Both the position numbers and the translations under genes were made by a program. This document shows, piece after piece, positions 25,716 through 34,356 of a stretch of DNA of 64,000 nt (its first letter is position 1; every line of letters starts with the position of its first letter). A model generated the notes under the pieces. The model did no database searches, was not told the DNA's origin, and saw nothing but the letters and a program-made list of their open reading frames with translations. Location: the NCBI GenBank assembly GCA_024235315.1, contig JACKMP010000004.1, forward strand, positions 1 to 64,000. Direction: 5' to 3'. Origin of the DNA: Chromatiaceae bacterium (GTDB taxonomy: Bacteria > Pseudomonadota > Gammaproteobacteria > Chromatiales > Chromatiaceae).

Positions 25716-25997
25716 TCCGCCGCTGCGGTGGCTACCCTCCAGCAGCATCAGGATATCTTCCGAGTAACCCTCGCCGGAGAGGTCGGATATCTTCAGCGAG
25801 AGTGTGTTGGCGGCACGGCGGTTCGGGACCCCGTAAGCATTCTCTTGTACGCTCCTGGGCTGGCAGTCTTTGCAGCGCCTCAGCACGACGCTGTCGATGT
25901 CACCCAGCACCTCGATCAGGATCCAGACCTCGCCGAGGTAATCGAAGCGCCCGCCGATGAGTTGCCTCAACCTGCGGTGCAGCGCATCCGTGGTCAT
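25707..25997 (-). CDS. Conserved hypothetical protein
   Basis: A 96-residue soluble protein beginning MTTDALHRRLRQLIGGRFDYLGEVWILIEVLGDIDSVVLRRC. It has a C-x2-C pair (RRCKDCQPRSVQ) and then AYGVPNRRAANTLSLKISD. The pattern recalls a small conserved gammaproteobacterial protein often found near this cluster, but no function is known. The ATG at 25997 fits this pattern; the frame continues to 26096 without recognisable features. It is divergent from the phosphatase gene by about 50 bases. Confidence 0.65.
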   Translation of the reverse strand: MTTDALHRRLRQLIGGRFDYLGEVWILIEVLGDIDSVVLRRCKDCQPRSVQENAYGVPNRRAANTLSLKISDLSGEGYSEDILMLLEGSHRSGGSA

Positions 25998-26046
25998 GTT
26001 AAAAATACCGCCGGGCCGCAATAGGCGGGGAGAAGGTACAGTTGTT

Positions 26047-26523
26047 ATGGTGAAGGTGCTCTTTGTCTGTATGGGAAATATCTGTCGTTCGCCCACGGCG
26101 CATGGCGTGTTTCGCGATCTCGTCGACAGGCAGGGGCTGGCTCATGCAATCAGCATAGACTCCGCCGGGACACACGCCTACCACGTCGGCAGCTCGCCGG
26201 ACAAACGTGCGCAGGCGACCGCAGCCCGCCGCGGTGTCGATCTATCAGACCTGGTGGCGCGTCGTGTCGACGTCGGTGATTTCGATGAGTTTGACTATGT
26301 CCTGGCGATGGATCAGGACAACTACATGGCGCTCAGTGCCGTGTGCCCGGACCGGCACGTCGACAAGATACACATGTTCATGGATTTCGCGCCGCAGATG
26401 CGCACACGTGAGGTCCCGGACCCTTACTACGGCGGTGCCTCCGGCTTTGATCGCGTGTTCGACCTGGTCGAGGCCGCGGCAGAGGGTCTGCTTGAAGAGA
26501 TCAGGCGGCAACACCTGGGGTGA
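26047..26523 (+). CDS. Low-molecular-weight protein-tyrosine phosphatase
   Basis: A 158-residue phosphatase of the arsenate-reductase/LMW-PTP fold. The P-loop is VCMGNICRSP (Cys nucleophile at about residue 8), and the general acid lies in VPDPYYGG near the C-terminal end. LMW-PTPs of the Wzb/Etp type control polysaccharide export kinases; in this gene order the protein is typically annotated as a PTP with unknown target. The ATG at 26047 removes an upstream extension that overlaps the divergent gene's leader. Confidence 0.92.
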   Translation: MVKVLFVCMGNICRSPTAHGVFRDLVDRQGLAHAISIDSAGTHAYHVGSSPDKRAQATAARRGVDLSDLVARRVDVGDFDEFDYVLAMDQDNYMALSAVCPDRHVDKIHMFMDFAPQMRTREVPDPYYGGASGFDRVFDLVEAAAEGLLEEIRRQHLG

Positions 26524-26533
26524 TGCCGCCCGT

Positions 26534-26560
26534 TTCCGCCCCGGCCTGACCGGGCCGGAA
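26534..26560. terminator. Hairpin between convergent phosphatase and rne genes
   Basis: The bases TCCG-C-CCCGG and CCGGG-C-CGGA pair around a CCTGA loop, giving nine pairs and one mismatch. It lies between two convergent stop codons, so it may end both transcripts. T-runs are short on both sides, so the call is tentative. Confidence 0.4.
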
Positions 26561-26582
26561 TTTACCCCGACGACGTGACTGC

Positions 26583-29144
26583 TCAGTCGTCGCCCGAAGA
26601 GGGCGATACCTTTGGCTCGGGCACCGTTTCCACTTTGGCGGCAGGTTTCGTCACTGCGCGTTCAGGCGATTCAGCCCGTGGGGCGGCAACTGCAGCTTTC
26701 GGCGTGTCCTGGCCTTCGTCCCTGCGCGGTTTGGGTGTTTCCAAAGCTGGTGTTGCAGCCGCCGTGGCAGTGGACACCGGTTGCACTGCCGCCGGGACAC
26801 CTGCCGAGGCAGGGGCGGACGGCGCTTCGGGGGCGGGGTTGGGGGCGGACCCATCGGTTCTGCCGGCAGACTCTGCCGCCCGCGTCGCAGGTGCGCGGCG
26901 GTTGCCCCGGTCCTGCGGGCGCGGCTCGGGCTGAGTGGCCCCTTCGCTTGGCGCGTCGCCGGCTTTATTGCCTGGCGTTGCGTCGTTCTGTGTCTGGCCT
27001 TCTGCTGCCGGCCGGTCGCCACTGCGACGCCGACGGCCACCACGCCGACCGCGGCGTGAGCTGCGCTTGACGGTGCCGTCGCCAGCTTCCCCCGGGGCGC
27101 CATCCGCTGCCTGCGGGGCAGGGGGCGAAGCGTCTTTGGGCTCGATCGCCGGCTTTTCGCCGGGCTGGACGTCACTTCTCGGGCCAGCCGACCGGTTCGA
27201 AGACTCGTTGCGTTGCCCGCTGCTGCGTGCACCACTGCTGCGCCGGCTGCGCGTCGGCCGCCCGTCGCCCTGTCGGTTGTTTGCAGTGCGCTGACCGCCA
27301 CGCCGTTGACCGCTGCCACGTGGCTGATCTTCTTCCGGTGGCTTCCCGACCGCTTCGGGCTGCTGGGCCTGTGCCTGTCCCGGTGCAGTTCGTGTGGCGC
27401 CAACCTCGTCACGCGGTGCGAAAATGCTGCTGAACAGGCGTTTGATGAAACCACTCTCGCTGGTCGCCGGGCCTGGTACCGGAACCGGCGCAGGGACTGC
27501 TGTCCGGTCTGTATCGACGTCGGTTTCGGGGCGCTGTGGCGCTGGCGATGCGGGTGCGATCTGCCTGACTGCGGGTTGCTCCACACGCGGCTGGGCGCGC
27601 TCGACCGGGGGCATGTTCTGCGGCTTGAATTCCTTCTCGAGGGCGTGGCTGGGGGTTTCTTCGTCCTGGATGTCCTGGCGCCGCACACGCTCGATCTCGT
27701 ATTTCGGGGTCTCGAGGTGGCGGTTGGGAATGAGCACAATGTTGACGTCGTGGCGCTTCTCCGCATCCGCGATCATCTGCCGCTTCTCGTTGAGCAGGTA
27801 GGTTGCGACCTCGACCGGCAACTGCGCGGTCACACGGCCGGTGTTCTCTTTCAGCGCCTCCTCTTCGATGATGCGCAGGATAGAAAGGGCGAGCGAATCG
27901 ACGCTTCGGATGTGGCCGTGGCCATCACAGCGTGGGCAGACGCGGTGCGCCGACTCGCCCAGCGAGGGACGCAGGCGCTGTCGTGACATCTCGAGCAGGC
28001 CAAAGCGAGAAATGCGTCCGATCTGAACCCGCGCACGATCTTCCTTCATCGCCTCTTTCAGCCGGTTTTCCACCTCACGCTGGTTGCGCGAAGGCGTCAT
28101 GTCGATGAAATCGATGACGAACAGGCCGCCGAGGTCACGCAGCCGAAGCTGACGTGCGATCTCGTCGGCCGCTTCGAGGTTGGTGTTGAGGGCGGTTTCC
28201 TCGATATCGGCACCCTTGGTGGCGCGTGCCGAGTTGATGTCGACAGAGGTCAGTGCCTCGGTATGGTCGATCACAATGGCGCCGCCGGACGGCAACCTCA
28301 GTTCGCGACGGAATGCGGACTCGATCTGCGACTCGATCTGGTAGCGCGAGAACAGCGGCACCTCGTCTTCGTACAGGCGCAGCTTGCGCAGGTATTTCGG
28401 CATGACCTGCTCGATGAACTGCTTTGCCTGCTCGAAGGTCTCCGGGCGGTCGACCACGATCTCGCCGATATCGGCACGCAGGTGGTCGCGGATCGAGCGG
28501 ATGATCACGTTGCTTTCCTGGTAGATCAGGAACGGCGCCTTACGCTCACCGGCGGATTGCTCGATCGCCTGCCAGAGCTGCAACAGGTAGTCGAGGTCCC
28601 ATTGGAGTTCTTCGGCGTTCTTGCCCACCCCGGCGGTGCGCACGATCAGGCCCATGCCCTCTGGGATCTCGAGCACACTCATGGCCTCACGCAGTTCGGA
28701 GCGATCCTGGCCCTCGATACGACGCGATACGCCACCAGCCCGGGGGTTGTTCGGCATCAACACCAGGTAGCGGCCGGCCAACGACAGGAAAGTGGTCAGT
28801 GCGGCCCCTTTGTTGCCTCGCTCCTCTTTCTCGACCTGGACGATGACTTCCTGTCCTTCCTTCAACAACTCGTTGATATTGCGTTTGCCGGCTTCGAACG
28901 CATCGTTGTTGAAATACAGCCGGGAGATCTCTTTCATCGGCAGGAAGCCGTGCCGGTCGGCGCCATAATCGATGAAGGCGGCTTCGAGACTGGGCTCGAC
29001 GCGGGTGATGCGACCCTTGTAGATGTTGGCTTTCTTCATCTCCCGACCGGGAGATTCGATATCGAGGTTGTACAGCTTTTGACCATCAACGATGGCCACG
29101 CGCAACTCTTCTGGCTGAGTTGCGTTGATCAGCATGCGCTTCAT
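26583..29144 (-). CDS. rne: Ribonuclease E
   Basis: An 853-residue endoribonuclease, core of the RNA degradosome. The N-terminus MKRMLINATQPEELRVAIVDGQKLYNLDIESP and the S1 domain (about 36-120, ANIYKGRITRVEPSLEAAFIDYG) match E. coli closely. The DNase-I-like domain carries EALTSVDINSARATKG and VIDFIDM (metal-binding Asp residues), and the zinc link CPRC is at about 404-407. The C-terminal half (about 520-853) is low-complexity, with Arg-rich RNA-binding stretches (RRGRRGGRRRRSG) and Pro/Ala-rich parts, as expected for the disordered scaffold. AAGGA lies eight bases before the ATG. It is divergent from rluC. Confidence 0.96.
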   Translation of the reverse strand: MKRMLINATQPEELRVAIVDGQKLYNLDIESPGREMKKANIYKGRITRVEPSLEAAFIDYGADRHGFLPMKEISRLYFNNDAFEAGKRNINELLKEGQEVIVQVEKEERGNKGAALTTFLSLAGRYLVLMPNNPRAGGVSRRIEGQDRSELREAMSVLEIPEGMGLIVRTAGVGKNAEELQWDLDYLLQLWQAIEQSAGERKAPFLIYQESNVIIRSIRDHLRADIGEIVVDRPETFEQAKQFIEQVMPKYLRKLRLYEDEVPLFSRYQIESQIESAFRRELRLPSGGAIVIDHTEALTSVDINSARATKGADIEETALNTNLEAADEIARQLRLRDLGGLFVIDFIDMTPSRNQREVENRLKEAMKEDRARVQIGRISRFGLLEMSRQRLRPSLGESAHRVCPRCDGHGHIRSVDSLALSILRIIEEEALKENTGRVTAQLPVEVATYLLNEKRQMIADAEKRHDVNIVLIPNRHLETPKYEIERVRRQDIQDEETPSHALEKEFKPQNMPPVERAQPRVEQPAVRQIAPASPAPQRPETDVDTDRTAVPAPVPVPGPATSESGFIKRLFSSIFAPRDEVGATRTAPGQAQAQQPEAVGKPPEEDQPRGSGQRRGGQRTANNRQGDGRPTRSRRSSGARSSGQRNESSNRSAGPRSDVQPGEKPAIEPKDASPPAPQAADGAPGEAGDGTVKRSSRRGRRGGRRRRSGDRPAAEGQTQNDATPGNKAGDAPSEGATQPEPRPQDRGNRRAPATRAAESAGRTDGSAPNPAPEAPSAPASAGVPAAVQPVSTATAAATPALETPKPRRDEGQDTPKAAVAAPRAESPERAVTKPAAKVETVPEPKVSPSSGDD

Positions 29145-29622
29145 TTTTTTATCCTTGTTGCCCCAGCGACGGCCTGAAGAACCACGGACGGCTGTCGCGC
29201 CGAATCGCGCGAATGTAAAAACGCGCGAATCGACCCGGGCAGAGGTCTGGGCCCAAAAAACCGGGCGAAGGCGAAATCAGTGATGACATGCGAATGCCCA
29301 TGGCCCGTGGTGCTGGATCAGCTACCGTCCACGTCCGGATTCAGTCATGCCGCTATTTTCTGGCGCTCGTTGCATGGGGTCGGGTAGCATTCTTCCTTCG
29401 AAGAACGCGATCCGCTCGTCACGGGTTGCAAAGCAACTTGGAGAGGTTTGCGCCGCATGCTCGCGCGCTACATCCGTACCGGGATTCTCCCGATGCGCAA
29501 AATTCATCTACCGAAGCGTGCTCCTGCGATGGCTCTTCATGGCCACGCCGCACGCCGCAGCTTCGGCGAAATATATCAAATTATCAGTCAGATGCATCAT
29601 TTTTTGCGCATGTGGACGGGAA
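29145..29622. other. Long intergenic region between divergent rne and rluC
   Basis: About 480 bases. In enterobacteria rne has a long 5' leader that RNase E itself cleaves for autoregulation; a leader of similar length would fit here. The stretch 29565-29610 is AT-rich (AAATATATCAAATTATCAG) and is the likely site of promoters for both genes, though no convincing -35/-10 pair was found. No coding sequence is supported. Confidence 0.5.
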
Positions 29623-30603
29623 ATGTCTGAGGCGGAGCAGAGCTCGTTACGTGCGCAGTCGGTCACGGTCGATGAAAACAACGACGGGCAGCGGCTCGAC
29701 AATTTTCTGATCACACAGCTCAAAGGTGTACCGCGAAGCTGGGTGTACCGCGTTCTGCGTCGTGGTGAGGTGCGAGTCAACAGCGGGCGCAGCAAACCCG
29801 CGCGACGCCTGCAGCTGGGCGATGTCGTCCGAATCCCGCCCCTACGCCGCAGCGAGGCCACGGCCCGGCAGCCGACTCAGAACTTGATAGAATTGATAGA
29901 ACAATCAATTATCTACGAGGATGGCCTCATCTTGATTGTGAATAAGCCTGCCGGGCTGGCGGTGCATGGCGGCAGTGGTCTGTCGCACGGCGTGATCGAG
30001 ATTTTGCGTGCCTCGCGTCCCGATTCGCCTTATCTGGAACTGGCGCACCGACTTGATCGTGACACCTCGGGCTGCCTGATGCTGGCCAAGAAACGCAGTG
30101 CCCTGCGGACCCTGCAGGAACTTCAGCGCGCCGGAAAGATCGAAAAGCGCTATCTGGCCCTCTTGGCCGGCCGGATTCGCAAAGGTGGTTGGCGCGCAGA
30201 CCTGCCGTTGCAGAAGAACACCCTGCACAGTGGCGAAAGGGTGGTAAGGGTGGATCCGGAAGGCAAGCCGGCGGTGACGCATTTCACTGTGCTAAGGCGA
30301 TTCACTGATGCCACATTGGTTGAGGCGGTACTGGAGACGGGGCGCACCCACCAGATCCGCGTCCATGCGGCAGCCAACGGGACGCCCATCCTTGGGGACG
30401 CGAAATATGGCAGCGAGGCGGCTGATCGCGCGTTACGGGAACTTGGGCTGCGGCGTTTGTTCCTGCATGCAGCGTCGCTTCGATTCAGCTGGCCGGAAGA
30501 TCACAGAAATTTTGCCATCGAGGCGCCCCTGCCGGCAGAACTGCAGACGGTCCTCGCGGCGCTGGAGACACATGAAAAGAACGTTCGAACTGATGGTGTT
30601 TGA
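29623..30603 (+). CDS. rluC: 23S rRNA pseudouridine synthase, RluC type
   Basis: A 326-residue RluA-family enzyme that makes pseudouridines in 23S rRNA (955, 2504 and 2580 in E. coli). An N-terminal S4 RNA-binding domain (GQRLDNFLITQLKGVPRSWVYRVLRRGEVRVN) precedes the catalytic domain with HRLDRDTSGCLMLAK (catalytic Asp), the ETGRTHQIRVH segment and LFLHAASL. The ATG at 29623 is used; upstream the frame is open for another 92 codons but has no RluC character. The neighbour rne on the other side is the family's usual partner. Confidence 0.94.
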   Translation: MSEAEQSSLRAQSVTVDENNDGQRLDNFLITQLKGVPRSWVYRVLRRGEVRVNSGRSKPARRLQLGDVVRIPPLRRSEATARQPTQNLIELIEQSIIYEDGLILIVNKPAGLAVHGGSGLSHGVIEILRASRPDSPYLELAHRLDRDTSGCLMLAKKRSALRTLQELQRAGKIEKRYLALLAGRIRKGGWRADLPLQKNTLHSGERVVRVDPEGKPAVTHFTVLRRFTDATLVEAVLETGRTHQIRVHAAANGTPILGDAKYGSEAADRALRELGLRRLFLHAASLRFSWPEDHRNFAIEAPLPAELQTVLAALETHEKNVRTDGV

Positions 30604-31246
30604 CTGGGATGGCACTCTGATGGACTCGGAGGCACGCATCGTGACCTGCATGCAGCGGGCCGCATCGCAGGTGGGTGTGCCTGTTCCGGACAACGCCGCG
30701 GCCCGGGATGTGATCGGGCTCGGCCTGATCGAGGCTGTACAGCGCCTGTTTCCGGCTGCCGACGCGCCTGCGGTCACAGCGCTGGTCGACGCCTATCGTG
30801 CGCACTGGCTCGGTGACGAGGTCGTCCCGGCACCGATGTTTGCCGGTGCCGGCGAACTGATCGAGGGCCTGTTCGACGCCGGTGTGTTGCTCGCGGTTGC
30901 CACTGGCAAGAGCCGGCGCGGGCTGGACAAGGCACTGGAAGAAAGCGGGCTGGGCCGTTTTTTTCATGCAACGCGCTGTGCCGACGAAGCCTTCTCCAAA
31001 CCGCATCCGCAGATGCTCCAGGACATCCTCACCGATCTCGATACAACGGCGGGCCGTGCCGTGATGGTCGGCGATACCGAGTACGATATGCAGATGGCAC
31101 GCAATGCCGGCGTCTCGGCCGTGGCCGTGTCACACGGTGTTCACGCGCCTTCGCGCCTGCTGGCCAACGGGGCCGACGCGTGTTTCGACGATCTCTTCCA
31201 ACTGTCCGACTGGCTGCACGGCACAGTCGACGCGAACGGAGTCTGA
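30572..31246 (+). CDS. HAD-family phosphatase (phosphoglycolate phosphatase-like)
   Basis: A 224-residue HAD subfamily IA hydrolase. Motif I is VFDWDGTLMDS, motif II is AVATGKSRRG, the Lys comes in FSKPHPQML, and the Asp pair is in MVGDTEYDMQMA. GGAG precedes the ATG at 30572, which overlaps the end of rluC by 32 bases. It corresponds in position to the HAD gene between rluC and sppA in Pseudomonas. The natural substrate is not known; phosphoglycolate is a family guess. Confidence 0.9.
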   Translation: MKRTFELMVFDWDGTLMDSEARIVTCMQRAASQVGVPVPDNAAARDVIGLGLIEAVQRLFPAADAPAVTALVDAYRAHWLGDEVVPAPMFAGAGELIEGLFDAGVLLAVATGKSRRGLDKALEESGLGRFFHATRCADEAFSKPHPQMLQDILTDLDTTAGRAVMVGDTEYDMQMARNAGVSAVAVSHGVHAPSRLLANGADACFDDLFQLSDWLHGTVDANGV

Positions 31247-31249
31247 GCG

Positions 31250-32212
31250 GTGGAGTGGAAAACAGGGTCGGACGGTGACTGGCACAGGGATCTCGTAGAA
31301 AAACTGGCGGCAGACGCATTGGTCGAGCGCCGTCGGGCGAGGCGCTGGGGTATCTTCTTCAAGCTGCTGACCTTCGGGTACCTGGCGTTTTTGCTGGTGC
31401 TCCTGATTCCGAAGGACTGGGCGGATACCACCATGGGCAAGAAGTCACATACGGCGTTGGTGGAACTCGAAGGTGTGATTGCGGCGGGGGAAAAGGCCTC
31501 GGCGGACAACGTCGTGACCGGGCTGCGCGACGCGTTCGAGGACAAGCAGACCAAGGCGGTGGTGCTGCGGATCAATTCACCTGGTGGCTCGCCGGTTCAG
31601 TCCAGTGACATACACAAGGAGATCCTGCGCCTGAGAGCGAAATACCCGGATATCCCTTTGTATGCGGTGGTAAGTGATATCTGTGCCTCGGGCGGCTACT
31701 TTGTTGCTTCGGCCGCCGACAAGATCTATGTCAACGAGTCGAGTGTCATCGGTTCGATCGGTGTGCTGATCAACGGTTTCGGATTCGTCGACACGATCCA
31801 GGAGTTGGGTATCGAGCGGCGCCTGATGACCGCAGGCGAGCACAAGGGGATCCTGGATCCCTTCACCCCGCTCAGCGAATTCGACAGGGCGCATGTATCC
31901 GGCCTGCTCAAGGACCTGCACGAGAATTTCATCGGGGCCGTAAAAACCGGGCGGGGCGAGCGCCTGAAAGCCGATGATGCGACGCTGTTCAGTGGGTTGT
32001 TCTGGGATGGGAACGAAGGCATCCGGCTGGGGCTGGCCGACGAGATCGGTAGCGCCGGCTATGTGGCGCGCGAGGTGGTGGGTGCCGAAGATCTGGTCGA
32101 TTTCACCGCCAAGGAAGACCCGCTCGAGCGTCTGGCCAACCGCCTGGGCGCCTCGGCGGCGACCACGCTGGGCCGCCTGTTCGGCGTTTCCGGCGGTATT
32201 CCGCTGCGTTGA
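31250..32212 (+). CDS. S49 family signal peptide peptidase-like protein
   Basis: A 320-residue SppA-like membrane peptidase (short form). One N-terminal helix (IFFKLLTFGYLAFLLVLLI) anchors it with the catalytic domain outside the cytoplasm. The Ser/Lys dyad is Ser147 in DICASGGYFVAS and Lys199 in AGEHKGILDPF, and the LRINSPGGSPVQSS and GSIGV segments are typical. It starts with GTG three bases after the HAD gene, so they are cotranscribed. It would degrade cleaved signal peptides. The gene is followed by the phoB promoter region. Confidence 0.9.
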   Translation: MEWKTGSDGDWHRDLVEKLAADALVERRRARRWGIFFKLLTFGYLAFLLVLLIPKDWADTTMGKKSHTALVELEGVIAAGEKASADNVVTGLRDAFEDKQTKAVVLRINSPGGSPVQSSDIHKEILRLRAKYPDIPLYAVVSDICASGGYFVASAADKIYVNESSVIGSIGVLINGFGFVDTIQELGIERRLMTAGEHKGILDPFTPLSEFDRAHVSGLLKDLHENFIGAVKTGRGERLKADDATLFSGLFWDGNEGIRLGLADEIGSAGYVAREVVGAEDLVDFTAKEDPLERLANRLGASAATTLGRLFGVSGGIPLR

Positions 32213-32219
32213 CCCGATT

Positions 32220-32253
32220 TGGTCATATCCCTGTCACACTGGCGCCCTGTAAT
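32220..32253 (+). promoter_or_regulatory. Pho box and -10 of the phoB promoter
   Basis: Two PhoB half-sites in direct repeat: TGGTCAT (32220-32226, 5/7 to CTGTCAT) and CTGTCAC (32231-32237, full match), four bases apart. A -10 hexamer TGTAAT (5/6) starts at 32248, ten bases after the second half-site. This is exactly the class of PhoB-activated promoter in which the box replaces the -35. It points to autoregulation of phoBR. Confidence 0.8.
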
Positions 32254-32287
32254 GTCGCGCTGGCTGTTCAGACTTGGGTGAAATCCG

Positions 32288-32983
32288 TTGGCGGTTATAC
32301 AAATACTGGTCGTTGAAGACGAATCTGCTGTGCGGGAACTCCTCGCAGCCACATTGGCCGGGGCCGGATACGACGTCCTCGAGGCGGCAAGCGGGAGCGA
32401 GGCGCAGCAATTGGTCGGAGACGAGAATCCATCACTGATTCTGCTGGACTGGATGTTGCCGGGCATGAGCGGACTCGAGTTCGCGAAATGGCTGAAGCGC
32501 GACGATCGCCTGTGCGACATTCCGTTGATCATGTTGACCGCGCGCGACGAGGAAAACTATAAAGTGCAGGGCCTGGAGGCCGGTGTCGACGATTATGTGA
32601 CCAAGCCGTTTTCGACCCGCGAACTGCTGGCGCGGATCAAGGCGGTGCTGCGCCGTGCAGGCAGTGACAGCAGCGAGCTGATTCGTGTCGATGGCCGACT
32701 GGAGATGGATTTGATCCAGCACAGGGTCCTGGCCGACGATCAGCCGGTCGCCGTGGGGCCGACCGAGTTCAAGTTGTTGCATTTCTTTCTCACCCACCAG
32801 GAACGGGTCTATTCACGCGCCCAGCTTCTCGATCTGGTTTGGGGCAGGAACGTCTATATCGAGGAGCGTACAGTGGACGTACACATCCGCCGCCTGCGCA
32901 AAGCGCTGGAGCCACACGGATTGGAGGACATGGTGCAGACAGTGAGGGGCGTGGGCTATCGCTTTTCCGTGAGGCCGGTTTGA
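32288..32983 (+). CDS. phoB: Phosphate regulon response regulator PhoB
   Basis: A 231-residue OmpR-family regulator. The receiver domain has the acidic pair in VVEDES, phospho-acceptor Asp54 in ILLDWMLPG and Lys105 in VTKPFSTREL. The winged-helix domain (about 130-231) contains VGPTEFKLLHFFLTHQERVYSRAQLLDLVWG and the DNA recognition helix RTVDVHIRRLRKAL. The start is a TTG seven bases after GGGTGA; no better start is in frame. It is the first gene of phoB-phoR-phoU and follows a Pho box. Confidence 0.93.
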   Translation: MAVIQILVVEDESAVRELLAATLAGAGYDVLEAASGSEAQQLVGDENPSLILLDWMLPGMSGLEFAKWLKRDDRLCDIPLIMLTARDEENYKVQGLEAGVDDYVTKPFSTRELLARIKAVLRRAGSDSSELIRVDGRLEMDLIQHRVLADDQPVAVGPTEFKLLHFFLTHQERVYSRAQLLDLVWGRNVYIEERTVDVHIRRLRKALEPHGLEDMVQTVRGVGYRFSVRPV

Positions 32984-34275
32984 ACGCGAGGTCAAGTTGG
33001 GTACAGGAATTCTGGCGCATCGCAGTTGTCGTACTCCTGGCCTGGGTGATCGGAGCGATATTCGATCAGGTCGGACTTCTGCTTCTGCTCGCACTGTTCG
33101 GCTACACCTTCCGCAATCTGTTCAATCTGCAGCGCCTGGCAAATTGGCTTGGTGATCCGCAGACCGCCGATATACCCATCCATTTTGGGCTTTGGGGGGA
33201 CATCTACTCCCGGATTGCCCGGGTTTCCGCGCGTCAGGCGCAGCGTGAAAAACGCCTGAAGTCGTTGCTGAACGAATATGCGTCGTCGACCTCGGCTTTG
33301 CCGGATGCCGCTGTGGCGCTGGACGCGAGCGGTCGAATACGCTGGTTCAACGACGCCGCAAGCCGGCTACTGGCGTTGCAACCTGCCAAGGATATCGGGC
33401 AACCCCTGTTGAACCTGTTCCGCGACCCGGAGCTCTCTGCGCTGCTGAGCAGCAAGGACTATGCGCGTTCGGTCAAGGTGTCCGCGCCCGGTCAACGGAA
33501 TCGCAAGCTGGAAGTCAGGATTGCGCCCTACGGCGAAGAGCAGACCCTGCTGCTGGCACAGGACATCACCGACCGGCTGCGTCAGGACCGGGTGCGCAAG
33601 GATTTCGTGGCCAATGTCTCGCACGAATTGCGGACTCCCCTGACCGTGTTGAGCGGCTTCGTGGAGAACCTGCAGAACGACGATTCGCTGCGCGATCCCC
33701 GGCTGGCCCGTCCACTCGATGTCATGGCCCAGCAGGCGGCGAGGATGCGCCAGATCGTCGAAGACCTGCTGTTGCTGGCGCGACTGGAAGGGGATTCCGC
33801 GCCCAGCGAACAGGAAGACGTCGACATGGCCGCACTGCTTCGCAGCGTGGCAGACGATTGTCGATCCCTGTCCAGCGATGGGCCGCAGGTCGATTGTGAA
33901 ATCAGATCGCAGCGTCGATTACTGGGCGATCACAAACAGCTGCGAAGCGCGGTCACCAACCTCGTCGTCAATGCGGTGAACCATACACCGCCGAACGGCA
34001 GCATCACCCTGATATGGGACGATGAGGGCAGCGATTCGGTGCTCGAGGTTGCCGATACCGGAGAGGGCATCGCGGCAGAGCACATTCCCAGACTCACCGA
34101 ACGTTTCTACCGTGTCGATGCCGGCCGATCAAGGGAGCGTGGCGGCACCGGGCTCGGGCTTGCGATCGTGAAACACGTGTTGAGCCGGCATGATGCGCAA
34201 CTGGATATACAAAGCCGCCTGGGCCACGGCAGCCGGTTCATCTGCCGCTTTCCTTCGTCCCGACTCATCGGCTGA
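32980..34275 (+). CDS. phoR: Phosphate regulon sensor histidine kinase PhoR
   Basis: A 431-residue kinase, the same length as E. coli PhoR. Two N-terminal helices (WRIAVVVLLAWVIGAIF and LLLLLALFGYTF), a PAS domain (about 95-195), the H-box VSHELRTPLTVLSG with His215, and an ATPase domain with NLVVNAVNHTPPNGS, DTGEGIAAEHIPRLTERFYRVDAGRSRERGGTGLGLAIV. The TTG start overlaps the phoB stop (TTGA), so they are coupled. Signal input is usually through PhoU and the Pst transporter. Confidence 0.93.
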   Translation: MNARSSWVQEFWRIAVVVLLAWVIGAIFDQVGLLLLLALFGYTFRNLFNLQRLANWLGDPQTADIPIHFGLWGDIYSRIARVSARQAQREKRLKSLLNEYASSTSALPDAAVALDASGRIRWFNDAASRLLALQPAKDIGQPLLNLFRDPELSALLSSKDYARSVKVSAPGQRNRKLEVRIAPYGEEQTLLLAQDITDRLRQDRVRKDFVANVSHELRTPLTVLSGFVENLQNDDSLRDPRLARPLDVMAQQAARMRQIVEDLLLLARLEGDSAPSEQEDVDMAALLRSVADDCRSLSSDGPQVDCEIRSQRRLLGDHKQLRSAVTNLVVNAVNHTPPNGSITLIWDDEGSDSVLEVADTGEGIAAEHIPRLTERFYRVDAGRSRERGGTGLGLAIVKHVLSRHDAQLDIQSRLGHGSRFICRFPSSRLIG

Positions 34276-34281
34276 TAGAAT
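34273..34281 (+). promoter_or_regulatory. Extended -10 element upstream of phoU
   Basis: TGATAGAAT, identical to the nonamer in front of gltX, starts at the phoR stop codon and lies 75 bases before phoU. It would let phoU be transcribed apart from phoBR. Confidence 0.4.
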
Positions 34282-34356
34282 CGCCGGGCCGGTGATTGCT
34301 GTGAAACACGCGACACCTGCCGCTAAACTCCGCAGGCAACGATCCACGAGGATGTA

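Noticed and set aside
29347..29622. 92-codon upstream extension of rluC
   Set aside because: The residues are low-quality, with no S4 or other domain; RluC length and N-terminus are satisfied by the ATG at 29623.
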